A program made the position numbers and the translations under genes. Of a DNA stretch of 64,000 bases, positions 42,384 to 50,422 are shown piece by piece. Under the pieces are notes generated by a model. That model saw only the letters and a list, made by a program, of their open reading frames with translations. It ran no database searches and had not been told where the DNA came from. Each line of letters opens with the position of its first letter. The stretch's first letter is position 1. Source of the stretch: an uncultured Desulfobulbaceae bacterium (GTDB lineage Bacteria > Desulfobacterota > Desulfobulbia > Desulfobulbales > BM004). The DNA is taken from the NCBI GenBank assembly GCA_947259115.1, contig CAMYKS010000010.1, positions 199,385 to 263,384 on the forward strand, given 5' to 3'.

Positions 42384-43421
42384 ATGAATGACACTTTTCT
42401 AAAGGCCTGCAGAGGCGAAAAGGTAGACTACACCCCGGTATGGATGATGCGCCAGGCAGGCCGCTACCTGCCTGAATACCAAAAGGTAAGAAGCAAGCTC
42501 ACATTCCTGGAGCTTTGCAAAACCCCTGAACTTGCTGCCGAGGTGACGATCCAACCTGTAGACATACTGGGTGTGGATGCCGCCATTTTGTTTTCAGATA
42601 TTCTTATCCCCTTGGAAGCAATGGGCCTGACCCTTGAATTCCATGAAAAAATCGGCCCGGTTTTCCCCAACCCTGTCCGCGACCGTCAGGCTGTTGAGCG
42701 TTTGATCATACCTGATCCTGATGAACACCTGAACTTTGTCCTGGAGACCATCCGCATCCTGCGTCGGGAGCTCGCCCAAAAGGTGCCCCTTATCGGATTT
42801 GCCGGTGCGCCGTTCACCCTAGCCACATACCTGATTGAAGGAGGGTCCTCCAAGTTCTTTTTTGATACCAAGAAGATGATGTTTGCCGAACCGGAGCTCT
42901 ACTCTTCCCTGCTTGAAAAAATAACGGATTGTACAACCGTCTATCTCAAGGCCCAGGCAGCCGCCGGGGCCCAGGCCCTGCAGATTTTTGATTCCTGGGC
43001 CGGTGTTCTGGCGCCGGGAGACTTTGCCCGCTGCGCTCTCCCCTATGTCCAGAGGATCATTGCCGATCTCAGGAAAAGCACCGATGTGCCCATAATCTAT
43101 TTTGCCAATAACGGCGCTACCCTGCTGGATCTTTCAAAGACTTCAGGCGCCGATGTCCTCGGCCTTGACTGGCGCGTGGATATTGCCAAGGCGGTTGAGC
43201 AGCTTGGGCCGGATGTTTCGGTGCAGGGCAACCTGGATCCCATTGCGCTGTTGCTGCCGGAAAAGGACCTGCGGGCCCGGGTGGCAAAAATTCTTGCCGG
43301 GGGCAGCAAGGCCCGGGGCCATATCTGTAACCTTGGGCACGGCATACACCAGTTTACACCTCCTGCCCAGGCCAAGATTTTTATTGATGCCGTGCATGAA
43401 CTGAGCCGCAAAACCAGCTGA
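42384..43421 (+). CDS. hemE: Uroporphyrinogen decarboxylase
   Basis: The 345-residue enzyme decarboxylates uroporphyrinogen III to coproporphyrinogen III. Signatures are PVWMMRQAGRYLPEYQ (conserved Arg at the pyrrole site), GFAGAPFTLATYLIEGG, FDSWAGVLAPGDF, LGLDWRVDIAKA and NLGHGIHQFTPP. All blocks of the family are in the normal places and the length is typical. It is preceded by a phrase array and TGAGGA, and followed 6 bp later by an HD-domain gene on the same strand. With an AhbD-like gene upstream, this genome seems to encode both the classical entry enzyme and the alternative siroheme-derived heme route. Confidence 0.95.
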   Translation: MNDTFLKACRGEKVDYTPVWMMRQAGRYLPEYQKVRSKLTFLELCKTPELAAEVTIQPVDILGVDAAILFSDILIPLEAMGLTLEFHEKIGPVFPNPVRDRQAVERLIIPDPDEHLNFVLETIRILRRELAQKVPLIGFAGAPFTLATYLIEGGSSKFFFDTKKMMFAEPELYSSLLEKITDCTTVYLKAQAAAGAQALQIFDSWAGVLAPGDFARCALPYVQRIIADLRKSTDVPIIYFANNGATLLDLSKTSGADVLGLDWRVDIAKAVEQLGPDVSVQGNLDPIALLLPEKDLRARVAKILAGGSKARGHICNLGHGIHQFTPPAQAKIFIDAVHELSRKTS

Positions 43422-43426
43422 GCATT

Positions 43427-44014
43427 ATGGGTATTACTCCCGTTACCATTCCAGGTGTTAACGAATGCCTGAAACTCATGGAGCAGTATCACATGCTGCC
43501 TAATATAAGGGAACATTCCATTATGGTGACCCGGGTGGCTGAGATCATCACCAACGGCCTGATCTCAGCCGGCTACGATTTATCCCTTAAAACCGTTATT
43601 GCCGGAGCCATGCTGCATGACATCGGCAAGACCGCCTGCCTTGACAATGGTGATGACCATGCTGCCAAGGGTTTTGAAATCTGCCTGGCCCATAATCTGG
43701 AACCCATAGCAGATATTGTGGCTGAACACGTGATCCTGAAAAATTATGCGCCGGAAAACGGCTACACTGAGAAAGAGATTGTCTACTATGCGGACAAAAG
43801 GGTTAATCATCACCAGGTGGTCAGCCTGGAGGAGCGCTTGGTCTACATTATTAAAAGATACGGCCTTAACAATGAAATGCGCTGCCGGGCAATCAAGCAA
43901 AATTATATGCGCTGCCAGGAGTTGGAAAAGAGAATGTTTTCCCTGTTGACATTTGAACCGGCTGATATAGCAGATTTGCTTATCCCACAGCAATCAACCA
44001 TTGAACAAAGGTAG
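43427..44014 (+). CDS. HD-domain phosphohydrolase
   Basis: The 195-residue protein has the HD metal site: H in NIREHSIMVTRVAE, the pair in GAMLHDIGKTACL (His-Asp), a further His in DIVAEHVILKN and an Asp in YYADKRVNHH. This resembles small stand-alone HD hydrolases acting on nucleotides. It follows hemE by 6 bp on one strand, so the two are probably co-transcribed. Function and substrate are not known; a role in tetrapyrrole metabolism is not supported by the fold. The final residues are a Gln-rich tail. Confidence 0.8.
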   Translation: MGITPVTIPGVNECLKLMEQYHMLPNIREHSIMVTRVAEIITNGLISAGYDLSLKTVIAGAMLHDIGKTACLDNGDDHAAKGFEICLAHNLEPIADIVAEHVILKNYAPENGYTEKEIVYYADKRVNHHQVVSLEERLVYIIKRYGLNNEMRCRAIKQNYMRCQELEKRMFSLLTFEPADIADLLIPQQSTIEQR

Positions 44015-44235
44015 CAAATATCGGACTTATCAACAGGGTCTGATGCCTTCAACGGATGTCGGGCATAATGCCTGCAGGCAGAAAGTTTTTTATTGAGGCC
44101 GACAATAATTTCAAATATTTTTTTTTTGTTGTATAGTAGCGTCATTCTTACACCTGTCGCATGGACAGTTAAAATAAAGTGCAATTCCCCATAAAGTTAC
44201 GGTTTCATACTGTACTTTTTAATAGAATTTTTTTC

Positions 44236-44276
44236 TTGCAGGGACTATGTTCAGCTGTTATTAGGAATCATTCTCA
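44236..44276 (+). promoter_or_regulatory. Predicted rubrerythrin promoter with Fur/PerR-like box
   Basis: TTGCAG (-35, 44236-44241) and TATTAG (-10, 44259-44264) are separated by 17 bp. A 15-bp sequence TAGGAATCATTCTCA (44262-44276) overlaps the -10 and start. Read on the opposite strand (TGAGAATGATTCCTA), it matches 10 or 11 of 14 fixed positions of the Fur-type TGATAATnATTATCA. Iron- or peroxide-dependent repression of the downstream rubrerythrin gene is a plausible inference. The ribosome site GAAGGAG precedes the ATG. The rest of the 308-bp gap (44015-44322) is AT-rich and shows no gene. Confidence 0.4.
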
Positions 44277-44322
44277 ATAATTTTTATATATATTTTTTAA
44301 CTATTTTATCGAAGGAGAATAT

Positions 44323-44898
44323 ATGACCAGTTTACAAGGAACCCAGACGGAAAAAAATATCCTCACCGCCTTTGCCGGTGAGTCCCAGGCCCGTAACCGC
44401 TATACCTATTTTGCCTCACAGGCTAAAAAAGACGGTTTTGTCCAGATAAGTGCCATCTTTGAGGAAACGGCTAACCAGGAAAAAGAGCATGCCAAGAGAC
44501 TTTTTAAACTCCTTGAAGGTGGTGAAGCGGAAATATCTGCCAGCTTTCCGGCCGGCGTCATCGGCACTACTCTAGAGAATCTGCAGGCGGGGGCGGCAGG
44601 AGAGAACTATGAGCACACCATAATGTACCCTGAATTTGCCCAAACAGCCATGGAAGAAGGATTCAAGCATATTGCCGCCATATTTATGGCCATAGCCGTA
44701 GCGGAAAAACAGCATGAAAAAAGATATAAGGACCTGGCAGCAAATATTGCAGCGGGCCGTGTATTCAAGCGTGAGGCAAAAGTCACCTGGAGATGCCGCA
44801 ACTGCGGCTATCTGCATGAAGACGAGGAAGCCCTGGATGAATGCCCGGCCTGTGCACATGCCAGGGCCCATTTTGAATTGCTTGGTGAGAACTACTAA
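44323..44898 (+). CDS. rbr: Rubrerythrin
   Basis: The 191-residue non-heme iron protein reduces hydrogen peroxide in anaerobes. The N-terminal four-helix diiron domain shows FAGESQARNRYTYFA and EETANQEKEHAKRLFKLLE, with Glu/His ligands. A second pair follows in EEGFKHIAAIFMAIAVAEKQ and HEKRY. The C-terminal rubredoxin-like domain has WRCRNCGYLHEDEEA and LDECPACAH (two CxxC). Both domains are complete. It starts the oxygen-defence cluster and has a predicted Fur/PerR-like site upstream. The last 7 bp lie inside a 109-bp tandem duplication, so the second copy of the repeat begins with the same codon end. Confidence 0.95.
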   Translation: MTSLQGTQTEKNILTAFAGESQARNRYTYFASQAKKDGFVQISAIFEETANQEKEHAKRLFKLLEGGEAEISASFPAGVIGTTLENLQAGAAGENYEHTIMYPEFAQTAMEEGFKHIAAIFMAIAVAEKQHEKRYKDLAANIAAGRVFKREAKVTWRCRNCGYLHEDEEALDECPACAHARAHFELLGENY

Positions 44899-45109
44899 AG
44901 TATTTTTTTAAAAAACAAGAAAGCGGCAGCGCCCCGTAATTAATACATTGCTTTAAACGGTATACGTGTCCTCATCGTGATTTATACGATGACGACAAAA
45001 CTACTAAAGTATTTTTTTAAAAAACAAGAAAGCGGCAGCGCCCCGTAATTAATACATTGCTTTAAGCGGTATACGTGTCCTCATCGTGATTTATACGATG
45101 ACGACAAAA
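44892..45109. repeat. 109-bp tandem duplication beginning in the rubrerythrin 3' end
   Basis: 44892-45000 and 45001-45109 are identical except for one base (A 44957, G 45066). The unit starts with the end of the last Tyr codon and the stop of rubrerythrin and includes an AT-rich arm, a GCGGCAGCGCCCCG block and a hairpin (GTCCTCATCGT / ACGATGACGAC, 10 of 11 paired). The near identity suggests a recent event. No gene lies in the 429-bp gap 44899-45327. Confidence 0.95.
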
Positions 45110-45327
45110 TTATTAATGTGCATAAGATTCGCATTTGTCGGCCTTGAAAAAACTCTCCGCCGTCACATATTGTGCATGTAATCTGTTGATGCAAACAGGC
45201 CCCGTTAATAAAGGCGAAACTTTTTAAGAAGTAATTCAAATAGGTCAAAAAGATGTAAACGTCGCGGAAGCATTTTGATTTTGTATTGGTGCTGTTTTTT
45301 GAGGTTTAACTGTAAAGGAGGTTTGAC

Positions 45328-45702
45328 ATGGCAAAGAAACTGGAAGTGTATAAGTGTGATGTATGCGGTAATATCGTTGAAGTTTTGCATGGAGGCCAGG
45401 GTACGCTGGTATGCTGCGGCCAGGATATGACCCTGCTGGTCGAGAATACCGTGGATGCTGCAAAAGAAAAACATGTCCCGGTTATCGAGAAGGTTGATGG
45501 CGGCTACAAGGTTTCTGTAGGATCCGTTGCCCATCCCATGGAAGAAAAACATTATATCGAGTGGATTGAACTCATTGCAGGTGACACAGCATACAGGCAG
45601 TTTTTAAATCCCGGCGACGCCCCGGAAGCGGTCTTCATGGTTGATGCAAGTGAGGTTACTGCCAGGGAATTCTGCAACCTGCACGGGCACTGGAAAAGCT
45701 GA
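45328..45702 (+). CDS. dfx: Desulfoferrodoxin (superoxide reductase)
   Basis: The 124-residue two-iron superoxide reductase has an N-terminal desulforedoxin Fe(Cys)4 centre ([16 protein letters not shown] and LVCCGQDM) and the catalytic Fe(His)4Cys centre. The sequences are [13 protein letters not shown] (Lys next to the His ligand), [13 protein letters not shown] and the C-terminal [11 protein letters not shown]. It reduces superoxide to peroxide without making oxygen, so the peroxide can pass to the neighbouring rubrerythrin. AAAGGAGG 7 bp upstream of the ATG predicts high expression. The gene stands between the 109-bp duplication and a palindromic repeat. Confidence 0.97.
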   Translation: MAKKLEVYKCDVCGNIVEVLHGGQGTLVCCGQDMTLLVENTVDAAKEKHVPVIEKVDGGYKVSVGSVAHPMEEKHYIEWIELIAGDTAYRQFLNPGDAPEAVFMVDASEVTAREFCNLHGHWKS

Positions 45703-45778
45703 TTTGGCCTGACAAATATCAGTTAACCAGTTTATTTATATGTAAGAAATTCTAAATAAATTATACTAACAAACAAGG

Positions 45779-45905
45779 ATTTTTTGTCCGAATTCAGGTA
45801 CGCGAGTTTACGAGACTCCGAGGACTGCGATAAAAAAATAACCGGAGACATATATAAAATATTTCGCGGATTATTTTTTTGTGCATGACACAGAATCCGG
45901 GCAAA
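45779..45905. repeat. Palindromic intergenic repeat related to the 15-kb MITE-like element
   Basis: The core 45822-45896 aligns with 15039-15111 at about three of four positions (shared GCGATAAAAA, the CATATAT and GATTATTTTTTT blocks, GCATGACxCAGA). The ends form an imperfect inverted repeat (TTTTTTGTCCGAATTC at 45780-45795; CAGAATCCGGGCAAAAAA at 45891-45908). It has no coding capacity. It lies in the gap between desulfoferrodoxin and ferritin. Confidence 0.55.
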
Positions 45906-45931
45906 AAAGCTGATTGTTGAAGGAGTTGTTT

Positions 45932-46438
45932 ATGCTGAGCAAGAAGATGGAAAAAGCCATTAACCAGCAAATCAATGCTGAAATGTTTTCTTCATATCTT
46001 TATTTATCCATGGCCACCTATTTTGAATCGATAAGCCTTGGCGGTTTTTCCAACTGGATGCGCCAACAGGCCCAGGAAGAACTTTTTCACGGTATGAAAA
46101 TGTTTGACTATGTCTGTGAACGCGGCGGCCGGGTAACCCTGAAAGCCATTGATCAGCCTCCCTCTAAATGGGCCTCGCCTCTTGATGTTATGAAAAACGT
46201 CCTGGAACATGAACAGAAGGTTACCGGACTGATCAATGACCTGGTCAATCTTGCCCTGGATGAGCGGGACCACGCCACCAATATTTTTCTCCAATGGTTC
46301 GTATCAGAGCAGGTTGAAGAGGAGGATACAGCAGGTGGCCTGGTGGATAAGCTGAAACTGATCGGCAAAGATGCAAACGGCCTTTTTATGCTGGATACGG
46401 AATTGGCCGCACGCACCTTTACGCTGCCGGCAAAATAA
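45932..46438 (+). CDS. ftnA: Bacterial ferritin
   Basis: The start is taken at ATG 45932, where AAGGAG stands 7 bp upstream; an earlier TTG would add six residues. The 168-residue protein is a ferritin subunit of the 24-mer storage shell. Ferroxidase ligands appear as NAEMFSSYLYLSMATYFES, then QEELFHGMKMFDYVCERGG and HEQKVTGLINDL with LQWFVSEQVEEE. It detoxifies iron and oxygen and completes the local set with rubrerythrin, superoxide reductase and ROO. The gene lies 129 bp before roo on the same strand. Confidence 0.93.
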   Translation: MLSKKMEKAINQQINAEMFSSYLYLSMATYFESISLGGFSNWMRQQAQEELFHGMKMFDYVCERGGRVTLKAIDQPPSKWASPLDVMKNVLEHEQKVTGLINDLVNLALDERDHATNIFLQWFVSEQVEEEDTAGGLVDKLKLIGKDANGLFMLDTELAARTFTLPAK

Positions 46439-46567
46439 TATCGAGCACCATTTTTTATTGATACCCCGGGTCCGGCAGGAGCGGCAGTTCAGATTGAAAC
46501 GAACTGTCGTTTCTCATGAATTCAGCTGCATTGGACCTGAAGTGCAGATATTTCATAAGGAGAAAAC

Positions 46568-47767
46568 ATGAACACCACTGAAATTAAAGATAAAATTTTC
46601 TGGGTTGGAGCCATTGACTGGAATGTCAGAGATTTCCACGGCTACTCCACCTATAAAGGCACAACCTATAATGCCTTTCTGGTCAAGGATGAAAAGATTG
46701 CCCTGTTCGATACGGTCAAAAAAAGCCACATGAGTGAGTTGGTGCACCATATTAAGCAGTTGGTGGACCCCACTGACATAGACTACCTGATCGTCAATCA
46801 TGTGGAGATGGACCACTCAGGTTCACTACCCGAAATAGTTGAACTGATCAAACCGGAAAAGATCTTCTGCTCAAAAATGGGACTGAAGGCCATCCAGGAA
46901 CATTTCCACCCCGAGGACTGGCCGCTGGAAGCTGTGAGCAACGGCCAGACAATCAGCCTCGGAAGCAAGACCGTACAGTTTCTTGAAACCAGGATGCTGC
47001 ACTGGCCGGACTCCATGTTTTCTTATGTGCAGGAAGATAAGCTGCTTATTTCCAGCGATGCCTTTGGGCAGCACCTGGCCAGCAGTGAACGCTTTGATGA
47101 CGAGATTGATTTCTCGGAATTAATGGAGCAGACAGCCAAATACTATGCCAACATTCTCACTCTCTATTCCCCCCTTATCAGGAAACTCCTGGCCAAGGTG
47201 CAGGAAATGGGGCTTGAGATTGACATGATTGCCCCTGATCACGGGCTTATCTGGCGTTCACATATCAAAGATGTCATCCAGGCCTATGCTGACTGGAGCC
47301 AGAACAAGGGTAAAAGAAAAGCCCTGGTTATCTACGACACCATGTGGGCCAGCACCGAGAAAATGGCCAAGGCCGTTGTTAGCGGCATTGACATGACCGG
47401 AGTAAGTGTCAAGCTCATCAACCTGGCACACTCGCACCGCAGCGATGTCATGACGGACGTACTCAATGCCAAGGCCGTGATCCTCGGCTGTGCAACCTTG
47501 AATAACGGCTTGCTGCCCAGGATGGCAGGATTTCTGATGTATATGCGGGGCCTGAAGCCGACCAACAAGATCGGCGCTGCTTTCGGCTCCTTTGGCTGGT
47601 CCGGGGAGGCGGTCAAGCTCATGAACGCAGCCATGGAAGAGATGAAATTTGATATCATCGAACCGGGGCTGCGGGTCAAGTACGTACCAGGCCATACGGA
47701 TCTGCAAGAATGCGTGGAAATGGGTAAGAGGATTGGGCAGGCAGTCATGGAAAGCACCGACGAATAG
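46568..47767 (+). CDS. roo: FprA-type flavodiiron protein (oxygen/NO reductase)
   Basis: The 399-residue A-type flavoprotein reduces oxygen to water, or NO, with electrons from rubredoxin. The N-terminal metallo-beta-lactamase-like diiron domain shows VNHVEMDHSGSLPEI (His-x-Glu-x-Asp-His) and SSDAFGQHLASSERF, with a further His in MIAPDHGLIW. The C-terminal flavodoxin-like FMN domain (about 260-399) shows LVIYDTMWASTEKMAKAV and FGSFGWSGEAVK. All ligands are present and there is no extra rubredoxin module. AAGGAG precedes the start. A HEAT-repeat gene follows 20 bp downstream. Confidence 0.95.
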   Translation: MNTTEIKDKIFWVGAIDWNVRDFHGYSTYKGTTYNAFLVKDEKIALFDTVKKSHMSELVHHIKQLVDPTDIDYLIVNHVEMDHSGSLPEIVELIKPEKIFCSKMGLKAIQEHFHPEDWPLEAVSNGQTISLGSKTVQFLETRMLHWPDSMFSYVQEDKLLISSDAFGQHLASSERFDDEIDFSELMEQTAKYYANILTLYSPLIRKLLAKVQEMGLEIDMIAPDHGLIWRSHIKDVIQAYADWSQNKGKRKALVIYDTMWASTEKMAKAVVSGIDMTGVSVKLINLAHSHRSDVMTDVLNAKAVILGCATLNNGLLPRMAGFLMYMRGLKPTNKIGAAFGSFGWSGEAVKLMNAAMEEMKFDIIEPGLRVKYVPGHTDLQECVEMGKRIGQAVMESTDE

Positions 47768-47787
47768 CAGGATCATTTCCTTATCTG

Positions 47788-48474
47788 ATGGGAATCAAGG
47801 AAAAGCGACGCATTACTCAACTGCTGGGATCTTCTGATATTGAAGCAGTCATTGCCGAACTACGGCAGCTTCCTGCACCAAAGGTCATCAATCCGCTCAT
47901 CGGTGCACTCTGCAGCACAGATGAAACTGTGCGCTGGCATGCTATCACTGCATTGGGACCGGTTATGGCTGACCTGGCAGACCATGATATGGAAGCGGCC
48001 CGGGTGGTCATGCGCAGGTTCATGTGGAGCTTGAATGATGAATCCGGCGGCATCGGCTGGGGCGCCCCGGAAGCCATGGGTGAAATTATGGCCAGCCATG
48101 ATGGGCTTGCCGGTGAATATGCCCACATGCTGGTAGCATACATGCGTGAGGACGGTTTTTTTCTGGAACTTGAAATGCTGCAGCGGGGTCTCATGTGGGG
48201 GCTTGGCAGGCTCGCCCAGGCAAAGGCTGACCTGCTCAACTCTAAGGATGCTGTAACCTACCTGCTACCCTACCTGGATTCCACCGATGCTGCTGTTCGC
48301 GGCCTTGCCGCCTGGGCTCTGGGCCTGCTTCAAGCAAAAGAGGCTATTTCAAAGCTTGAAAAACTATCCTCTGACCCCGGTCAAATTAAACACTACCTCA
48401 ACCGCGTTTTTGTGGATGAATCCGTGGGCGGCCTGGTAGAAAAAGCCCTTGCCAACATTCAGAAAGCATCGTAA
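47788..48474 (+). CDS. HEAT-repeat protein, function unknown
   Basis: The 228-residue protein is made of HEAT-like helical repeats: VINPLIGALCSTDETVRWHA near 35, GGIGWGAPEAMGEIMA, and LLPYLDSTDAAVRGLAAWA around 165-185. Such repeats form a solenoid for protein contacts, and the first about 30 residues are a basic helix (MGIKEKRRITQLL). No catalytic residues are seen. It follows roo by 20 bp and precedes the nitrilase-like gene by 12 bp on one strand, so an operon of three is likely. Involvement in redox control is only suggested by position. Confidence 0.75.
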   Translation: MGIKEKRRITQLLGSSDIEAVIAELRQLPAPKVINPLIGALCSTDETVRWHAITALGPVMADLADHDMEAARVVMRRFMWSLNDESGGIGWGAPEAMGEIMASHDGLAGEYAHMLVAYMREDGFFLELEMLQRGLMWGLGRLAQAKADLLNSKDAVTYLLPYLDSTDAAVRGLAAWALGLLQAKEAISKLEKLSSDPGQIKHYLNRVFVDESVGGLVEKALANIQKAS

Positions 48475-48486
48475 TCTTTTTGGATT

Positions 48487-49281
48487 ATGCCAGAAAACAT
48501 CCCAGACACAACGCCCTTTTTTGCAGGATTCCTGCAATTTGATGTCCAGAGCGGTGAAATCGATAAAAATTTGTCCAGGGTAAGGGAAGGTCTTGCAGAT
48601 ATTGCTCAGTCCCACGAGCAGATATCTCCGGGAATTATTGTCCTGCCGGAACTCTGGGCCACGGGTTTTGCCTATGAGAGACTTCCGGCCTTGGCAGAGA
48701 GAACCCCTGAACTCCTGGAAAAACTTCAGGATCTAGCCGCACAATACCAGGTGTTTATTGCGGGCTCCTTACCGGAATACTCCGACTACAGCTATTACAA
48801 TACGCTTTATATCACGGGCCCCGAAGGCATTACCGGCACCTACCGCAAGCAGCGCCTCTTCAATCCCATGGCCGAAGACAGCTTTTTTACACCCGGCATC
48901 AATCCCGGGCCTGTGCAAACTTCGTTAGGTTCTGTTGCCGGATTGGTCTGCTACGACTTACGCTTCCCGGAACTCCTGCGTCAACAGACTGCTCTCGGGT
49001 CCGATCTCCTCGTTGTCCCCGCCCAGTGGCCTGCTGCAAGGATCAAGCACTGGCGCATCCTGCTTCAAGCCCGCGCCATAGAAAACCAGATGTTTGTGGT
49101 TGCCGCCAACCGCTGCGGCACAACCGGCGGCACCACTTTCGCAGGTCATTCCCTGCTAGTTGGACCTGATGGCTCAATTCTGCTGGAAGCAGGTGAAGAT
49201 GAAGAATTTCGTGGTATCATGCTTGACCCGGCGATGGTTTCCTCCGCCAGGTCCTTATTCAGTACAGTTCCGAGCGGATAG
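48487..49281 (+). CDS. Carbon-nitrogen hydrolase (nitrilase superfamily)
   Basis: The 264-residue protein has the catalytic Glu-Lys-Cys triad of the superfamily: Glu in IIVLPELWATGFAY, Lys in YRKQRLF and Cys in VAGLVCYDLRFPELLR. It resembles omega-amidase/Nit2-like amidases. The likely reaction is hydrolysis of a small amide such as a glutamine-derived keto acid, but other amidases cannot be excluded. It has no signal peptide. It is the last gene of a likely co-transcribed group after the HEAT-repeat gene, 12 bp apart. Confidence 0.88.
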   Translation: MPENIPDTTPFFAGFLQFDVQSGEIDKNLSRVREGLADIAQSHEQISPGIIVLPELWATGFAYERLPALAERTPELLEKLQDLAAQYQVFIAGSLPEYSDYSYYNTLYITGPEGITGTYRKQRLFNPMAEDSFFTPGINPGPVQTSLGSVAGLVCYDLRFPELLRQQTALGSDLLVVPAQWPAARIKHWRILLQARAIENQMFVVAANRCGTTGGTTFAGHSLLVGPDGSILLEAGEDEEFRGIMLDPAMVSSARSLFSTVPSG

Positions 49282-49486
49282 GTTTAAGGTCAAAGACTGA
49301 AGGCTGAAAAAAATTTATGCACTTATCTTTTAAGCCCTCACAGAGTTGTAATACAGTTACGATAATATTTTAGGGGCTAGTTATCTAGGACAGCCCCATA
49401 TTTTATATTATGATTCGGCAGGGGAGTTCAAACCACTCCAAACAATGGCAAGGAGTTTATAGTTCAGATCAACCGGCGTTAGAACT

Positions 49487-49556
49487 GGACTCCCGCCTGC
49501 GCGGGAGTGACAGTGCTGAGAGATTTGTCATCCCCGCGCAGGCGGGGGGATCCAGG
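49487..49556. repeat. Two oppositely oriented GC-rich hairpins (CCCGCxxGCGGG type)
   Basis: CTCCCGC/GCGGGAG at 49490-49507 and CCCCGC/GCGGGG at 49532-49547 are two dyads; the second carries the reversed flank (GTCATCCCC versus GGGAGTGAC). A similar dyad with a CGCCTTCGCGGGAATGAC motif occurs at 34140-34205. They look like a widespread short intergenic repeat. The remainder of the 407-bp gap (49282-49688) has no gene. Confidence 0.6.
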
Positions 49557-49688
49557 AATGTTTCTTGGGGTACGTTTCGCTAACCCTATTTACTAAATGA
49601 CACATCCTGCAACCTATATTGCATTTCATCCTTTCCCAAATGTTGAATATAACATTCAGTATTGTTTATGTTTCTTTTCCGGAGATAA

Positions 49689-50192
49689 TCACGCAGAAAG
49701 GCATAATTCCTGCCATCCCTTTGGAAGGTTATCCAAAGAAGATCCCAGAGAATACGCCAGGTTTTCAATTTCCTGGTGCGAACAGTTTATACATGAAACG
49801 CGGCTGCCGCTTTGCACATCCCTAATTTCATTATCAAAAAACTGCCCCAAGGCAATAGCAACTTCGTCCCTTATTGCTTGTAGAGCCAAATTCTCCCTGC
49901 GGCAGAATTTCTCCAACCGCTGCCAGTTTGCCGCACAGCGCGCCAGTCCCCGGTAAATACTTTTGTCACGATTTGCAGGATCAAGATCCCTCAAGATAAT
50001 TTCCCGGTAGCGGCTTACTACCGCTTGCTTTAAAGGGAGAATATCTTTGCCGTCAAGCATGAGCACAGGGCCGTCAGAATCTTCAGTCAGATGATAGAGC
50101 GATTCGTGCAAGGTCACTTCAGGGATCTCACCGGAATGGAGAACTACAAAAGCCTCCTCCTCAATGTATGTTTTCTTATCCACTTCTTTCAT
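49689..50192 (-). CDS. Hypothetical protein, function unknown
   Basis: The 167-residue soluble protein has an acidic N-terminus (MKEVDKKTYIEEEAFVVLHS), then a segment with PVLMLDGKDILPLKQAVVSR and REIILRDLDPANRDKSIYRG. Toward the C-terminus are GSRVSCINCSHQEIENLAYS, with two Cys spaced CxxC. It may be a helical protein with a small metal site, but I cannot place it in a family. It follows hemA on the same strand with a gap of 230 bp and may be part of its transcript. Confidence 0.6.
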   Translation of the reverse strand: MKEVDKKTYIEEEAFVVLHSGEIPEVTLHESLYHLTEDSDGPVLMLDGKDILPLKQAVVSRYREIILRDLDPANRDKSIYRGLARCAANWQRLEKFCRRENLALQAIRDEVAIALGQFFDNEIRDVQSGSRVSCINCSHQEIENLAYSLGSSLDNLPKGWQELCLSA

Positions 50193-50422
50193 CCCTCTAA
50201 TTCATCTTAAAACGATTTTTTTATTGACTACTCTAACTATATCTTCCTTACTCGCATACTGCGATACATGTATTTTAGCTTCTGTAAATTCAGCTTTATT
50301 TACCCTGGATTGTTTGATTTTCAATTTTGCTGAAGATGCAAGGAAGAAGATGTATCGCTGAAGTCTTCTACGCGAGACACCTGATGACGCAGCAGATTCG
50401 GTGATAGTGGAAATCAATCAAT

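Noticed and set aside
50202-50417. 71-codon minus-strand frame between hemA and the hypothetical gene
   Set aside because: It fits the gap neatly, but the start is a TTG without a ribosome site and the product matches no family I know.
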